Shown here piece after piece: positions 50,560-61,282 of a stretch of DNA of 64,000 nt (its first letter is position 1; every line of letters begins with the position of its first letter). The position numbers and the translations under genes are program-made. Below the pieces are notes generated by a model. The model searched no databases, had not been told where the DNA came from, and worked only from the letters and a program-made list of their open reading frames with translations. The stretch comes from Populus alba (Eukaryota > Streptophyta > Magnoliopsida > Malpighiales > Salicaceae): contig NC_133287.1 of assembly GCF_005239225.2 (NCBI RefSeq), positions 291,493-355,492 on the forward strand, written 5' to 3'.

Positions 50560-53262
50560 ATTTGCAAATTCATCTTCAAGATTATTGATAAGGCGTTTTT
50601 GAGTCTTAGTCTTGCCCATTAGAGAAGGCATCTCCTTCTGGAGATGGCTAATTATGTAGGAATGGATATTAGCTGCTCTAGCACGCTTCACAAACTCATT
50701 GATCTGTAGGATGCAGATACCATCTCACCATTAACTAGCTAGTAGTTTCAATAAAACTATAACTGCCCAGGAATTAGATATATACAGATATACAAAGCAT
50801 GCACTATAGAAACACACAGGTGCTCATTAGACACATGCACAAAAATGAGAATCACATACAGATATGCATGTCAGGACAAGCAGAAAGCCACAAAAAGTTG
50901 AGTTGAAAATGCTGAACTTACTCGACGATCACAAGCTTTCTTAGGAATATCAAGCAAGTCCATGAGAAGGTCATTCTGTTCTTTTTTCAAAAAGATCACA
51001 GAACATTGGGCTGGCAGTTTCTTCATCAATAGGTTTGTCATTGAATGAGCTGCAAGAAAAACAAAAGACTAACAGACTTAGAATCTACAGTTGCAAATAA
51101 TGCCAGGATCTCTTAAATGACATTGGATTTGAACAAGTATAACATCTAGGGTCGACCATGTAGATACAAGTACCACAATCTTATGAAAGGAAAATCTTGC
51201 AGTAAGATGATAGAGATTAATCAGATGAATATATATAACGCGGGAAGAATAGGCAGCAGCAAATGAAATGGTCAAGGGGGCAGCATGGCAGTCTAAGGAG
51301 AGGTTAAGATTTTAAGAGCAAATAATGCATGAAAGATCAGAAAGGGCATATACCCAATATAAACACGAGAAACATCAGGAGTATTCAGAACTTTTCCATG
51401 CGACCACATTAGTGCTCCATAAACGTCTCTCATCAACTATAAAATGATGTCAACAGATAAGCAGGTTACATGGCCCTGTTAAACTCAGTTTTTAGAAGTG
51501 AAAGTAGGAGAAAAAAAGCATCTAACCTGTTGGGTATTGACTTGGTCAGCCTTGTTCAACACAACACGTATTTTGCCATCATTGGCTCGCAAAGATGCAA
51601 TTACTCGCTTAAACTCATCACTGATATCAAGTTTATAAGGATCAAACAAAAGAAGAATCAGATCACCTTTTTCTGCAAACCATGATATAACACCAGTAAA
51701 ATCATAACTCCTTTGTGCTCGTTGCTTTTCTCCAGAGAGAACCCCAGGAGTGTCAATAATTGTGATTTCATCTAGATGCTGCATGCCTCATCCACAGTAG
51801 GAACGGTAACAAATAACAGAGTAGAGAGCAGATAACAGCTGAGAAAAATTAAACGCAAACGTAAACTTACTGGATGAGGCATTTGAGCACACTCAAACTT
51901 TGATAAGAATGCTCCTCCAAAACTTGTTAAGCCCCTAAATGGCATATCTGCCTGAACAGCAGCAGTGTTCCCAGGTGTGCTTCTTTCGTCAGATCCAGAC
52001 TGAAGTTAAAAGACTATGAGCAAGTGGAAACAATGATAAAACAAACTGAACATCCATCATGAAAATAAAATGAAGTAATCATAATTAATGATTATCATCA
52101 AATCACAAGATCTGTTAGCAACTCAAATGATTGGTTACTAGGAGGCTTTTGGTGTATTGGTATGAGCTTGATAGATGTTACAAAATGCAAAAGCCATGAA
52201 TGTAAAAAGATATAAATGCTTTCAAAATAAAACAAGAGCATGAAAATGTTTATACCATCACAGCAACAAATCTGTCAGTTGTCGGCTCTAGTCCAATGTG
52301 AGCTCCGGCCAATAAAAAAATATTGAGAAACAAGCAACCAAAATCAACATGACGCACACAGGAGTCTTGCAAGATGCGTGTATGTAGGTGTCAAGATGCT
52401 ATGATAACAGTTGATTTATAACCAAGGCAAAGAGAATAAACAATCAAATCACGTAGAATTATCAAAGTTGAAAGATTCAGTAATAATAAATCATATAAAA
52501 TGATCAATGCGCAAACACTCACCAATAAAGGGGAAACAAAATCATTAAAACGATATGTAACTTCCAATGGCTTTAGCTTTTCTCTATACAATCTTGTCAG
52601 GCCATCAATTATCGATGTAACTGAATTGAGCGGCATCTGAAGAAAAACAAAGAAGGCAATAAAGGGAGATCATCAAAAAAGCAAATCAAAGACACGACCA
52701 TTTCGTCAAGGGACGAGTAGCTAGGAACAAGAATCTAGCTAGTGCAAAACTATTGCAGCCACAAATTATAGATTAAGTAGTTGAAGTATGATCAGTCATA
52801 ACAGAATTTCTATACAAGTATCCATAATCCCTAAGCAGTGTAACTTGCAATCTTTCGACGAGAAAGATCGAGGTTGGCAACCAAGAACAGAGGTCAGGGT
52901 TTCTTCTTCTTCTTCTTCTTCTTCTTCTATAATGAATGATGGTACATTGGTACATGAGGCTCTCACCTTTCCAATTGATGATTTTGGACCTGATTGCGGA
53001 GAGCCTGTTGATAGTCGTAGCTGCATGGAATACTGACCCAATTTAACTAACGATCAGGGCAGCCTATGAAACCGAAGCTGGGGAATTACTTACCATTAAT
53101 TTCAAATGTTGAACTCTTGTTTTTCTGGAGAAAATAGAGGGAAATATTTAGACCATCCAAATGACCCCAGCATAAAAAAACGAGATAAAGCAGACAGCTT
53201 ATAGCTAGTAAGGCATCAATGCCTTCCATCGATGGCGGCTTGATGCCCTCCATGTATGATAG
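50560..53262 (-). pseudogene. EH-domain ATPase (EHD1/EHD2-like) gene, decayed
   Basis: EHDs are dynamin-like ATPases acting in endocytic recycling. Exon remnants in order are 53262-53204 (KPPSMEGIDALLA), 53020-52967, 52636-52523 (SVTSIIDGL, PLEVTYRFNDF), about 52310-52256 (GAHIG-EPTTDRFV), 51999-51871 (PGNTAAVQADMPF), 51778-51527 (DTPGVLSGEKQR, VVLNKADQV), 51436-51354, 51049-50922 and 50703 to about 50560 (INEFVKRARAANIH, NNLEDEF). Splice sites are mostly kept. However, the exon for the P-loop (GQYSTGKTTF), expected between 52523 and 52310, is missing. The EF-hand exons are not seen. Exon 51049-50922 has one extra A in an A-run, shifting the frame to a stop. The end after NNLEDEF is unlike the family. 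Almost certainly non-functional as an ATPase. Confidence 0.85.
52901..52928. repeat. CTT trinucleotide repeat in an EHD-relic intron
   Basis: About nine CTT units. On the - strand it reads as a poly-Glu run, which is an artefact of the intron. Confidence 0.9.
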
Positions 53263-54152
53263 CTGCGAGATTTAGAAAACAGAAGAAGAAGTTGAATACA
53301 AAAAAATACAGTACTGGAAGCACAACCACCAAACTTACTTTTTTGTAACACAAGGATCAGATATGGTGCCGATACTAGAACATCACGAATGCCGATACTC
53401 TTTTGAATATGAACGAGTGACTGCATCCCCCCCTCCATCTCTTTAGATCCCTCTTCTAATTTAATTTAATCAATTTCTATTTCTCTTTCAATTTCAGGAG
53501 GTGCAACACAAGCATAAACTATATATGATCCCTCTGTCTCTCGTTTCAAGGGAAGTAATAAATAAGAATGAAAATTAAGAACTATATAACATTAGCAACA
53601 AAAAGCATAACTGGCTAGCTAGCTAGGCCTATCTTCACTTTGATTTACAAACAAATTTTTTGAAATTGCGCCATTTTCGATTTGTTTTTTTTTTTTTAAG
53701 GAAATCTCAATATATATATATATACCCGCTATCTCTCTCATGTGAGTTTCAAACATTTTGATCATATCAATTGTTTTTCAAATACAATGTATATACATTA
53801 AACAATGCCACTCCTTGATTCCTTCGTTATCAGTTAAATATTCTGTTTAATTTACACGTGTTTGTCAAGTGTTTTTATTAAAATAAAAACCAATATATCA
53901 TGACAATTAATCTTGGTATAAAATTATTATAAATTTTAGTATTACACAAGTATTATAAACTTTTGATGTCATCTTGGATGGAAGCATGCGCATGTTTGAT
54001 AAAATATTTAATTATCACTAATAATAGATGGAGGAGGGATACAAGGATAATACTGCGTACGTACACCTCCAAATCCATGCATGTAGCCACGAAGACTAGT
54101 AGCTAGTAAAACGTAAGAACTAGGCAGATGCAATTAATTCATGCAGATACTC
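53263..54152. other. Spacer between EHD relic and MADS-box gene
   Basis: On the - strand at 53370-53440 a weak resemblance to the EF-hand linker of EHD proteins (MQSLVHIQ) may be a further eroded exon. Otherwise AT-rich with no gene. The MADS gene 3' UTR probably covers the last 100 bases. Confidence 0.35.
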
Positions 54153-54746
54153 TCATATATATCTATCAATTCCCTTTGCGTTGAGGCCGGAATCCAAATC
54201 CAAGAATCTGGACGGAGAGTTGCTTGCCTTCTCCAACTCATCAACCCTAATTCCAACATTCTTCTTAAGCTCTTCCATTGAAACCACATACCGCTCAAGC
54301 TCCTCCAATCCCATGTCTTCTATACTTAGATCCCACCAAAACCTATCCCGTCCAAACCCAACTTCCCCACCTTCCTTCATCGTCTCCACTCGCTTCTTTT
54401 CCTCCTCCTTCTTTGCAAGGGCCTCTGCATATTGCTTCCTGCTCTCCAGGACCACTCGATGATGACTAGCACTTGTATTCACTGATCTTCCCTCTTCTGT
54501 ATTTGCGCTTAAATAGCGGTCTATAACGGTGTCCACAGAGGGATAACCAAAGGCAAAGGCCTTCTTGCCCGGAGAGAATGCGATAACTGCCGCCTCAGCT
54601 CCGGTTAGGACGCAGAGCTCACTAGCCTTGTTAAAAAGACCTTTGCGACGCTTTGTGAAAGTAACTTCTAGGGAGCTTTTGTTTTCTATTTTCTTGATCT
54701 CGATCTTTTGTCGGCCTAGGCTTTGCTTCTTCACTTTGGTGGCCAT
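54153..54746 (-). CDS. Type I MADS-box protein, AGL62-like (M-alpha)
   Basis: Intronless, 197 aa, as usual for type I MADS genes. The MADS domain covers about residues 10-70: GRQKIEIKKIENKSSLEVTF, then TKRRKGLFNKASELCVLTGA and AAVIAFSPGKKAFAFGYPSV. It binds CArG-type DNA as a dimer. There is no K-box. The C-terminal part has charged coiled-coil-like helices (AEALAKKEEEKKRVET, GLEELERYVVSMEELKKNV), as in M-alpha proteins. Arabidopsis AGL62 controls endosperm cellularisation; whether this copy does the same is unknown. Type I genes are often recent duplicates. No frame damage seen. The Copia element lies 570 bases upstream. Confidence 0.93.
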   Translation of the reverse strand: MATKVKKQSLGRQKIEIKKIENKSSLEVTFTKRRKGLFNKASELCVLTGAEAAVIAFSPGKKAFAFGYPSVDTVIDRYLSANTEEGRSVNTSASHHRVVLESRKQYAEALAKKEEEKKRVETMKEGGEVGFGRDRFWWDLSIEDMGLEELERYVVSMEELKKNVGIRVDELEKASNSPSRFLDLDSGLNAKGIDRYI

Positions 54747-55313
54747 GACCTTTGATTAATTAGCTTGGAAGGGATTAGGGTTTAGGGTTTCCCTTGTTAA
54801 TTTTCTTGAGAATGAATTAAAAAGCAATAAATTTTCTTACGGAGTTAATGCGAGAGCTTTATTCATGAAGCCAATATATATATATATATATAAAGGAAGT
54901 TAATTAATTTTATAAGCTTATGAGTATCTTGTTATCTTTTTTAATTATTAAGAAAGATTATTTCCTTTTCTACTTCTGTCAAAATTTGGAAGTTTCTCAA
55001 TTTCACTCCTAGCTCACTCTTTGTTTTATATATATTGTAATATCTATATTTATTTTTGAATATTGCCCTATACATGTAAATATAGAAGATTGATTAGCTA
55101 ATGTTAAACTTCCTATTTTTTTTTTAACTCAATGCTAGTTAAGAGATTTCAATTTCACTTCTGAATCAATTTTTTTTTTTAAATTGCTTAATTTGTAGGA
55201 TTATATGTGCGCATAATTACAGCTTCTTCTTTTTCTTTTTCTTTTTTCTAAAAACAACATGTGTGTGTGTGTGTGTGTGTATTAGAAATTATAAGAGACA
55301 CCATATGGCCCTC
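54747..55313. other. Upstream region of the MADS-box gene
   Basis: AT-rich. A TA run (54877-54894) lies near a possible promoter. The GT microsatellite at 55260-55280 borders the Copia insertion. Confidence 0.5.
55260..55280. repeat. GT microsatellite
   Basis: About ten TG units, 33 bases before the target duplication of the Copia element. Confidence 0.95.
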
Positions 55314-55318
55314 CATGG

Positions 55319-55658
55319 TAAAGAGAATATTACACCTGCAGAGACAATTACAACAACAAATCCTATAAAATCTGTTAGTCCCATGCAATCTGCTGATTCC
55401 ACTACATCAGCCTTGGAAGTCTCCGAATCTCAAGCAACTACATTCCTTAGTTAGAATGATTAATTGACATTCCCTTTGTAATACATGTAATTGATTGGAC
55501 TTACCTTACAGTGCTGAGTTTCTGTAAATAGGAAAGTCTACCCCTGTACTAATATATATACTTGCATGCAACCTAATAGGAGTTACGGTTGTGAAGCAAT
55601 AATTCTCAATCTCTCTGCTCTCATCCTTTCCTCTCCCATTGAGTTTATATTTCTTATA
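55319..55658 (+). repeat. Left LTR of the Copia element
   Basis: 340 bp, starting TAAAGAGAATATTACACC and ending TTTATATTTCTTATA. A TATATATACTTGCATGC stretch near 55550 may be the TATA region, with transcription starting shortly after. Differs from the right LTR at two transition positions in its first 40 bases. Confidence 0.95.
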
Positions 55659-55670
55659 TGGTATCAGAGC
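55659..55670 (+). other. Primer binding site of the Copia element
   Basis: TGGTATCAGAGC directly follows the left LTR. It is complementary to the 3' end of plant initiator methionine tRNA, the usual Copia primer. Confidence 0.92.
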
Positions 55671-55712
55671 TCTTTGGAGCTAACCCTCAAAATATCGATC
55701 ATACCCAAACCA

Positions 55713-58700
55713 ATGGCCAACACACCCAAAACTGGAGAATCAAGCAATCTTGATATGTCAAAACTGATTTCTGAAATGTCGAAACTTTCCTCACCTCCAC
55801 TCTCATCCCATTCCTTGCCCACCTCCTTCAATATCTCATCCTTGTTCACTGTCCCCATGGATCGCACCAACTACCTGAGTTGGAAATCCCAATTTGAAGA
55901 CATACTGGAGATGCATGGCTTTACAGCAGTCATAGAAAATAACACAAAACCACCCAAAGTGCAAGAAGATGGTTCTGTGCACCCAGAATTAGCAAAAGAT
56001 AAATTGGTCCTGAGTTAGATCAAAGCAACTTCCTCCTCTTCCATCAAAACACTTCTCATCCCATGTACCACTGCTCATCAAGCCTGGACCATGCTGGCCA
56101 AGCGTCTCTCACCCCTTGCTAGCACCCGTGTACGGATTCTTTGAGACCAAATTCGCACTCTCCGGAAGGACAACAGCACCACAGTGGTTGATTATCTCAA
56201 TTATGCCAAATCACTCTTTGATTCTCTCATACAATCTGGTGCAACCATGGACGATGATGAATTAATCAGCTATGTTTTGGATGGACTTGGCCTTGAATAC
56301 AAAGAGCTAGCCACAACGCTTCACTTGCATCCGGATATTGACTTTGATCAATTCTATGATTTAGCTCTCAGAGAAGAGCATTTACAGAAATGGATGTCCC
56401 TTACCATGACTTCAGGAGTTGCTATGGCTGCTGACCGTATGGTCAAAGAACGCCCTTTCCACTCAAACATGCCTAGTCATAATCACAATCCTCATCACGG
56501 ATTTGGAAAAGGACGTGGTCGTGGCAGGAACTGGAATCAAGGGCGTGGATCAAGGCGAACAGGGCATTAGGAGTCAGCTCAAGGGGCTTGGTTTCCAGAC
56601 CGCAACTCTTAGCCTCGCGACCCTCAATCTGTTGTTCCCACCTCTTCTCCTGCAACTCTCTCTGATGGGCGTCCTCCTCTGCTTCCAACACCTCAAGGCC
56701 GATTCTCCAATACCCAACGCAGTGAAGTCACTTGTTTTCGGTGTGATAAACAGGGTCACATAGCTAGGTTTTGTCCTGACCGTAGGCCTCATGCATATAT
56801 GGCAGAGAACTTTACCACCTCTTCTTCTCCTATTGCTAATGTGGAAAATATCAATTGGTGTCTTGATTCAGGTGTTACTCATCACATGACAGCCAACTCA
56901 ACCTCCCTCCCCGATGCTCATCCTTACACAGGTACTGATACAATTATTGTTGGAAATGGCAATCACTTAGCAATAACTCATATTGGCAACACACAATTGA
57001 CCGGGGTGCAAAAATCATTAAATCTTAATGAAGTTTTGTGTGTGCCTGCTATTCGCAAAAACTTGATCTCTATCCGTCACTTTTGCTGTGATAATGATTG
57101 CTACTTTAAAATGGATGCTAATGGTTTTTCTGTGAAGGACAACAAAACGGAGAAGGTACTTCTTACTGGCAGTAGTTACGATGGACTTTATCACATTCAG
57201 ACATCCTCTTCTATTGCTCGTCGAATCGCTTGTTATAGAAAGCGTACAACACAAGATGTATGGCATGCCAGACTTGGACACCCATCTCATTCAGTCTTTA
57301 CTACATTGTTGAATAAGTACCACTTACCACTTGATGGTGCAATTGTCTCCAATAAAAATTGTCATATCTGCCCGTTGGGAAAATCTTGTCGTTTTCCATT
57401 TGAAGACAGGCAGTCTCATGCTCAATTTCCATTAGCACTTTTACATCTTGATTTATGGGGTCCTGCACCAATCTCCTTAAATTTTGGCTATCGTTATTAT
57501 TTTTCCATTGTCGATGATCATACTCGATTTACTTGGTTATATCCATTGGCTAAGAAATCAGATGTTTTTACTACATTTGTTCACTTCAAAAAGTTGGTGG
57601 AAAATCGGTTTAGCTCTCACATTAAACAACTGCAGGTTGATGGTGGCGGTGAATTTACCAGTAAATTATTTCTGACATTTTTACATGATCATGGAATATC
57701 TCATCAGATCTCATGTCCATACACTCCTCAACAAAACGGAGTGGTGGAAAGGAAACATCGACATATTGTTGCAATGGGACTCTGTTTATTGGCCTAATCC
57801 CGTTTGCCCCATAGCTTTTAGGCTGAAGCCTTCTCTACTGCGGTTTTTCTGATTAATCGCCTACCAACTCCTAAGCTTGATCACATATCTCCTTATGAGA
57901 AATTACTTCAACGGACACCGGATTATGCATTTCTCAAAAGTTTTGGATGTGCCTGTTTCCCTCATATGGTCCCATACAACAAACATAAATTATCCTTCAA
58001 ATATGCTCCATGTGTATTTATTGGCTATGATGATCATTACAAAGGCTATCGCTGTCTTGATCCTATTTCAGGTCGGATTTATATATCTCGTCATGTGGTT
58101 TTTGATGAGGTAAGCTTCCCCTACACACAACTTCAGTCTACTTCAATTGCTCGATCCACACCTACTGCTCACCTTGATGTTGGGCCCGGTTTGTACTATG
58201 AAGAAACCCATAATTCTACAAATCCAACCCACTCTGCACCCATTATCCTTGCCTCTTCATTGGTCACAAACTTTGCCAACCCACAACAACCTTCCCCAAC
58301 ACCACCTCTCTCTCCTAGTCCAATAGAAGTCGTTCCTTCTCCTGTCTCCCAATCCAGCCATCCTCCACAAACCAGCACTACAAACACCACGCCTGTCATC
58401 CACACCACAACCCCTTCACCCGTGTCAACACCTCTTTCTTCCCCTCTTGACCCATCTCTCCTTCCTAACTCTCCTGATACACCAAACCCTCCTTAAAAAT
58501 TCAAGAGTCTCAAGACCATCATCCCCTTTGGTCCTGAACCAAAACCTCTCTACTCTCACACCACTCCGCACCCTTTACCCCAGGCTCTCTTTGCCGCTTG
58601 CTCTGATCTCATGTTCCTTGAACCAACAAGTTTCACCCAGGCTTCCAAATACAGTCATTGGCAAGCAGCCATGCAGGATGAATATGATGCTCTCATGCAA

Positions 58701-60299
58701 AATCACACATGGTCTTTGGTTCCCGCCTCCTTTCACATGAACATTGTTGGCTGCAAATGGGTCTTCAAAGTAAAACGGAAAGCTGATGGCTTTGTTGATC
58801 GCTACAAGGCCTGCCTTGTCGCCAAAGGCTTCAATCAACAAGAAGGATTTGATTATGCAGAGACTTTTAGCCCGGTGGTTAAACCGGCCACCATTCACAC
58901 CATCATATCTCTAGTTGTGTCCTGTAACTGGTCCCTTCAACAACTTGATGTTCGGAATGCGTTCTTGAATGGCTACTTGGAAGAAACAGTTTACATGAAA
59001 CAGCCCCCTGGTTTTCATGATCCTTCACGTCCTCAGGCTGTCTGTCAGCTCCATAAGGCTCTTTATGGCCTTAAGCAGGCTCCTAGAGCTTGGTTCCAAC
59101 GTCTCAGTGCCTTTCTCCTTGCTCAGGGATTTGCCCATAGTCAATCTGATGCATCACTCTTCATTCATCGTTCCTCTTCCAGCACCATCTATGTTCTTGT
59201 TTATGTAGATGATATCATTGTCACCGGTTCTGAACTCCAGCATGTCCACCGATTTCTTGATCAATTGTGCTCCACCTTTGACAGTCGCCGATTGGGTGAG
59301 CTTAACTTTTTCCTTGGCATGGAAATTACACGGTTCACTGATCATTTATTCCTCTCTCAAACTAGATATGTAGTTGATTTATTGAAACAGTTTAATATGA
59401 CTGATTGTAAACCATGTCCTACACCATTACCGTCTGACACTCGACTCTCTTGTTTGGATGGCGATCCCTTATCTGATCCCTCTACCTATCGCAGCATGGT
59501 GGGTGGCCTCCAATATCTTACTCTATCGCGACTTGATATTTTATTTGATGTCAATCAAGTGTGCCAGTTCATGCACAACCCTCGTTCTTCCCATCTTCAG
59601 GTTGTCAAACGTATTCTTCGATATATTAAGGGTACAGTTGAGCAAGGTCTTGTGTTTCACCAGTCTGATGACTTCACTTTACGCAGCTTCTCTGATGCTG
59701 ATTGGGCTGGCTCTATTGATGATCGTCGATCTACCACTGGTGCTGGCATATTTTTCAGCCCTAATCTTCTTACATGGACTGCCAAGAAACAGTCTACTGT
59801 TTCTCGGTCTAGCACTGAAGCTGAATATCGTGCCCTTGCCCACACAGCTGCTGAAATCTGCTGGTTTGGATTCTTATTTCGCGAACTTGGTATCCCTCTT
59901 CAGACTGCTCCTTGCATCTATGTCGATAATATCTCTACTATCCACATAGCTGCCAATCCAATTTTCCATGCTCGCACTCGGCATATTGAGATTGACTATC
60001 ACTTTGTTCGCGAATTAGTTGCTCGTAAATCTCTCCATACATTCTATGTTCCATCCTCTCATCAGCTTGCTGACATATTCACCAAAGGCCTGAGTCATGA
60101 TCGATTCTCTTTTCTTAAGTCCAAGCTCAATCTTCGCGCTGCTCCGTTACGCTTGAGGGCGGGTAAAGAGAATATTACACCTACAGAGACAATTACAGCA
60201 ACAAATCCTATAAAATCTGTTAGTCCCATGCAATCTGCTGATTCCACTACATCAGCCTTGGAAGTCTCCGAATCTCAAGCAACTACATTCCTTAGTTAG
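55713..60299 (+). pseudogene. Copia gag-pol polyprotein, one frame with seven in-frame stops
   Basis: From ATG 55713 the same frame runs about 1529 codons to TAG at 60297 with no frameshift. Stops lie at 56016 (TAG), 56142 (TGA), 56568 (TAG), 56610 (TAG), 57795 (TAA), 57819 (TAG) and 58494 (TAA). Order of domains is gag, CCHC zinc knuckle (CFRCDKQGHIARFC, 56733-56774), protease (LDSGVTHHMT; family usually DSGA), and the integrase His-Cys region (HARLGHPSH, CHIC) with catalytic Asp (LHLDLWGP), Asp (VDGGGEF) and Glu (NGVVERKHR). Reverse transcriptase (YVDDI near 59205) and RNase H (SFSDADWAG, STEAEYRAL) follow. The last 45 codons lie inside the right LTR. Not able to make full-length protein. 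Confidence 0.93.
60151..60163 (+). other. Polypurine tract of the Copia element
   Basis: GCTTGAGGGCGGG directly before the right LTR. The short G-rich tract TTGAGGGCGGG is the usual plus-strand primer type in plant Copia elements. Confidence 0.8.
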
Positions 60300-60503
60300 A
60301 ATGATTAATTGACATTCCCTTTGTAATACATGTAATTGATTGGACTTACCTTACAGTGCTGAGTTTCTGTAAATAGGAAAGTCTACCCCTGTACTAATAT
60401 ATATACTTGCATGCAACCTAATAGGAGTTACGGTTGTGAAGCAATAATTCTCAATCTCTCTGCTCTCATCCTTTCCTCTCCCATTGAGTTTATATTTCTT
60501 ATA
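60164..60503 (+). repeat. Right LTR of the Copia element
   Basis: 340 bp. Two differences from the left LTR (A for G and G for A within the first 40 bases). Followed directly by the CATGG target duplication. Confidence 0.95.
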
Positions 60504-60508
60504 CATGG

Positions 60509-61282
60509 ATGATTCCAGGACATCTTTGAGAACATACATGTGCATGGATTGGGCAGCAACTTTAGCCCATTAGGTTTTGAATGTATCGAATAAGAAGAGC
60601 CTGGTCTAGATTCGATCTTAGTTCAAACTAGCTAGGCTAAAGCTCATTGGTTTTTGGTTTTAGGCTTTTTTCATATAAAATAAATATGTTTACATAACAA
60701 TCTTTAAATAAATTTAACATATTTTTATCTGTTAATATTTTATTTCAAGACCGCACCTAGCTACAGATAGCTAGGGAGACTCATGAGCCTGACTACGTAC
60801 TGGTCCACAAAGGATTTGGTTGGCATTTGAGCAAAACAAATGAGCCAATAAAATATCGCTGCAACAAGGATGACCCAAAACCAGATTGGAAAATCCAGCA
60901 AAGAGAGCCACATATAACCTTGTGATTTTTGGTAGACTACCCCTCAGAATCCAATTCTCCAGAAAAAAAAACAATTAAATGAAAAGGACAGGACAGTTTC
61001 AAAGGCTTAAACTGTAGGAAATTCTTTCCTTATATTCATTTACGGACTATAATACTAGGAAGAAAAGCTTGACGTGCAACCACATGAAAAATGAGCTAAA
61101 TCCAACATTTCTCTTCTCTTTACCGTATTAATAATAAACAAAAATGTAATGCAAAGAGTAAAATCTTAAATTACAGAATCCTTGGGCACTAATTGTGGGA
61201 AACCATTGATATATGCATTGCATCAAGCGAAATGATCTTCTGCTCTTAAGCAAGGTTGTAAGAAGCTGAAGTAGCCATCTAG
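60509..61282. other. Spacer between Copia element and RIN4-like gene
   Basis: No gene seen. The last part is the likely 3' UTR of the - strand RIN4-like gene. Confidence 0.5.

Larger units (their letters stand above)
55319..60503 (+). mobile_element. Complete Ty1/Copia LTR retrotransposon
   Basis: 5185 bp bounded by the 5-bp target duplication CATGG (55314-55318 and 60504-60508). It has two 340-bp LTRs, a primer binding site next to the left LTR and a G-rich polypurine tract before the right LTR. One gag-pol reading frame has protease, integrase, reverse transcriptase and RNase H in Copia order (integrase before RT). LTR termini are TAAAGAG and CTTATA, not the usual TG/CA. The LTRs differ at only two positions by eye, so insertion is recent. 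The internal frame carries seven stop codons. Confidence 0.95.

Noticed and set aside
52796..53041. Poly-Glu protein on the - strand
   Set aside because: The Glu run comes from a CTT repeat in an intron of the EHD relic; only 18 codons (52967-53020) are exonic.
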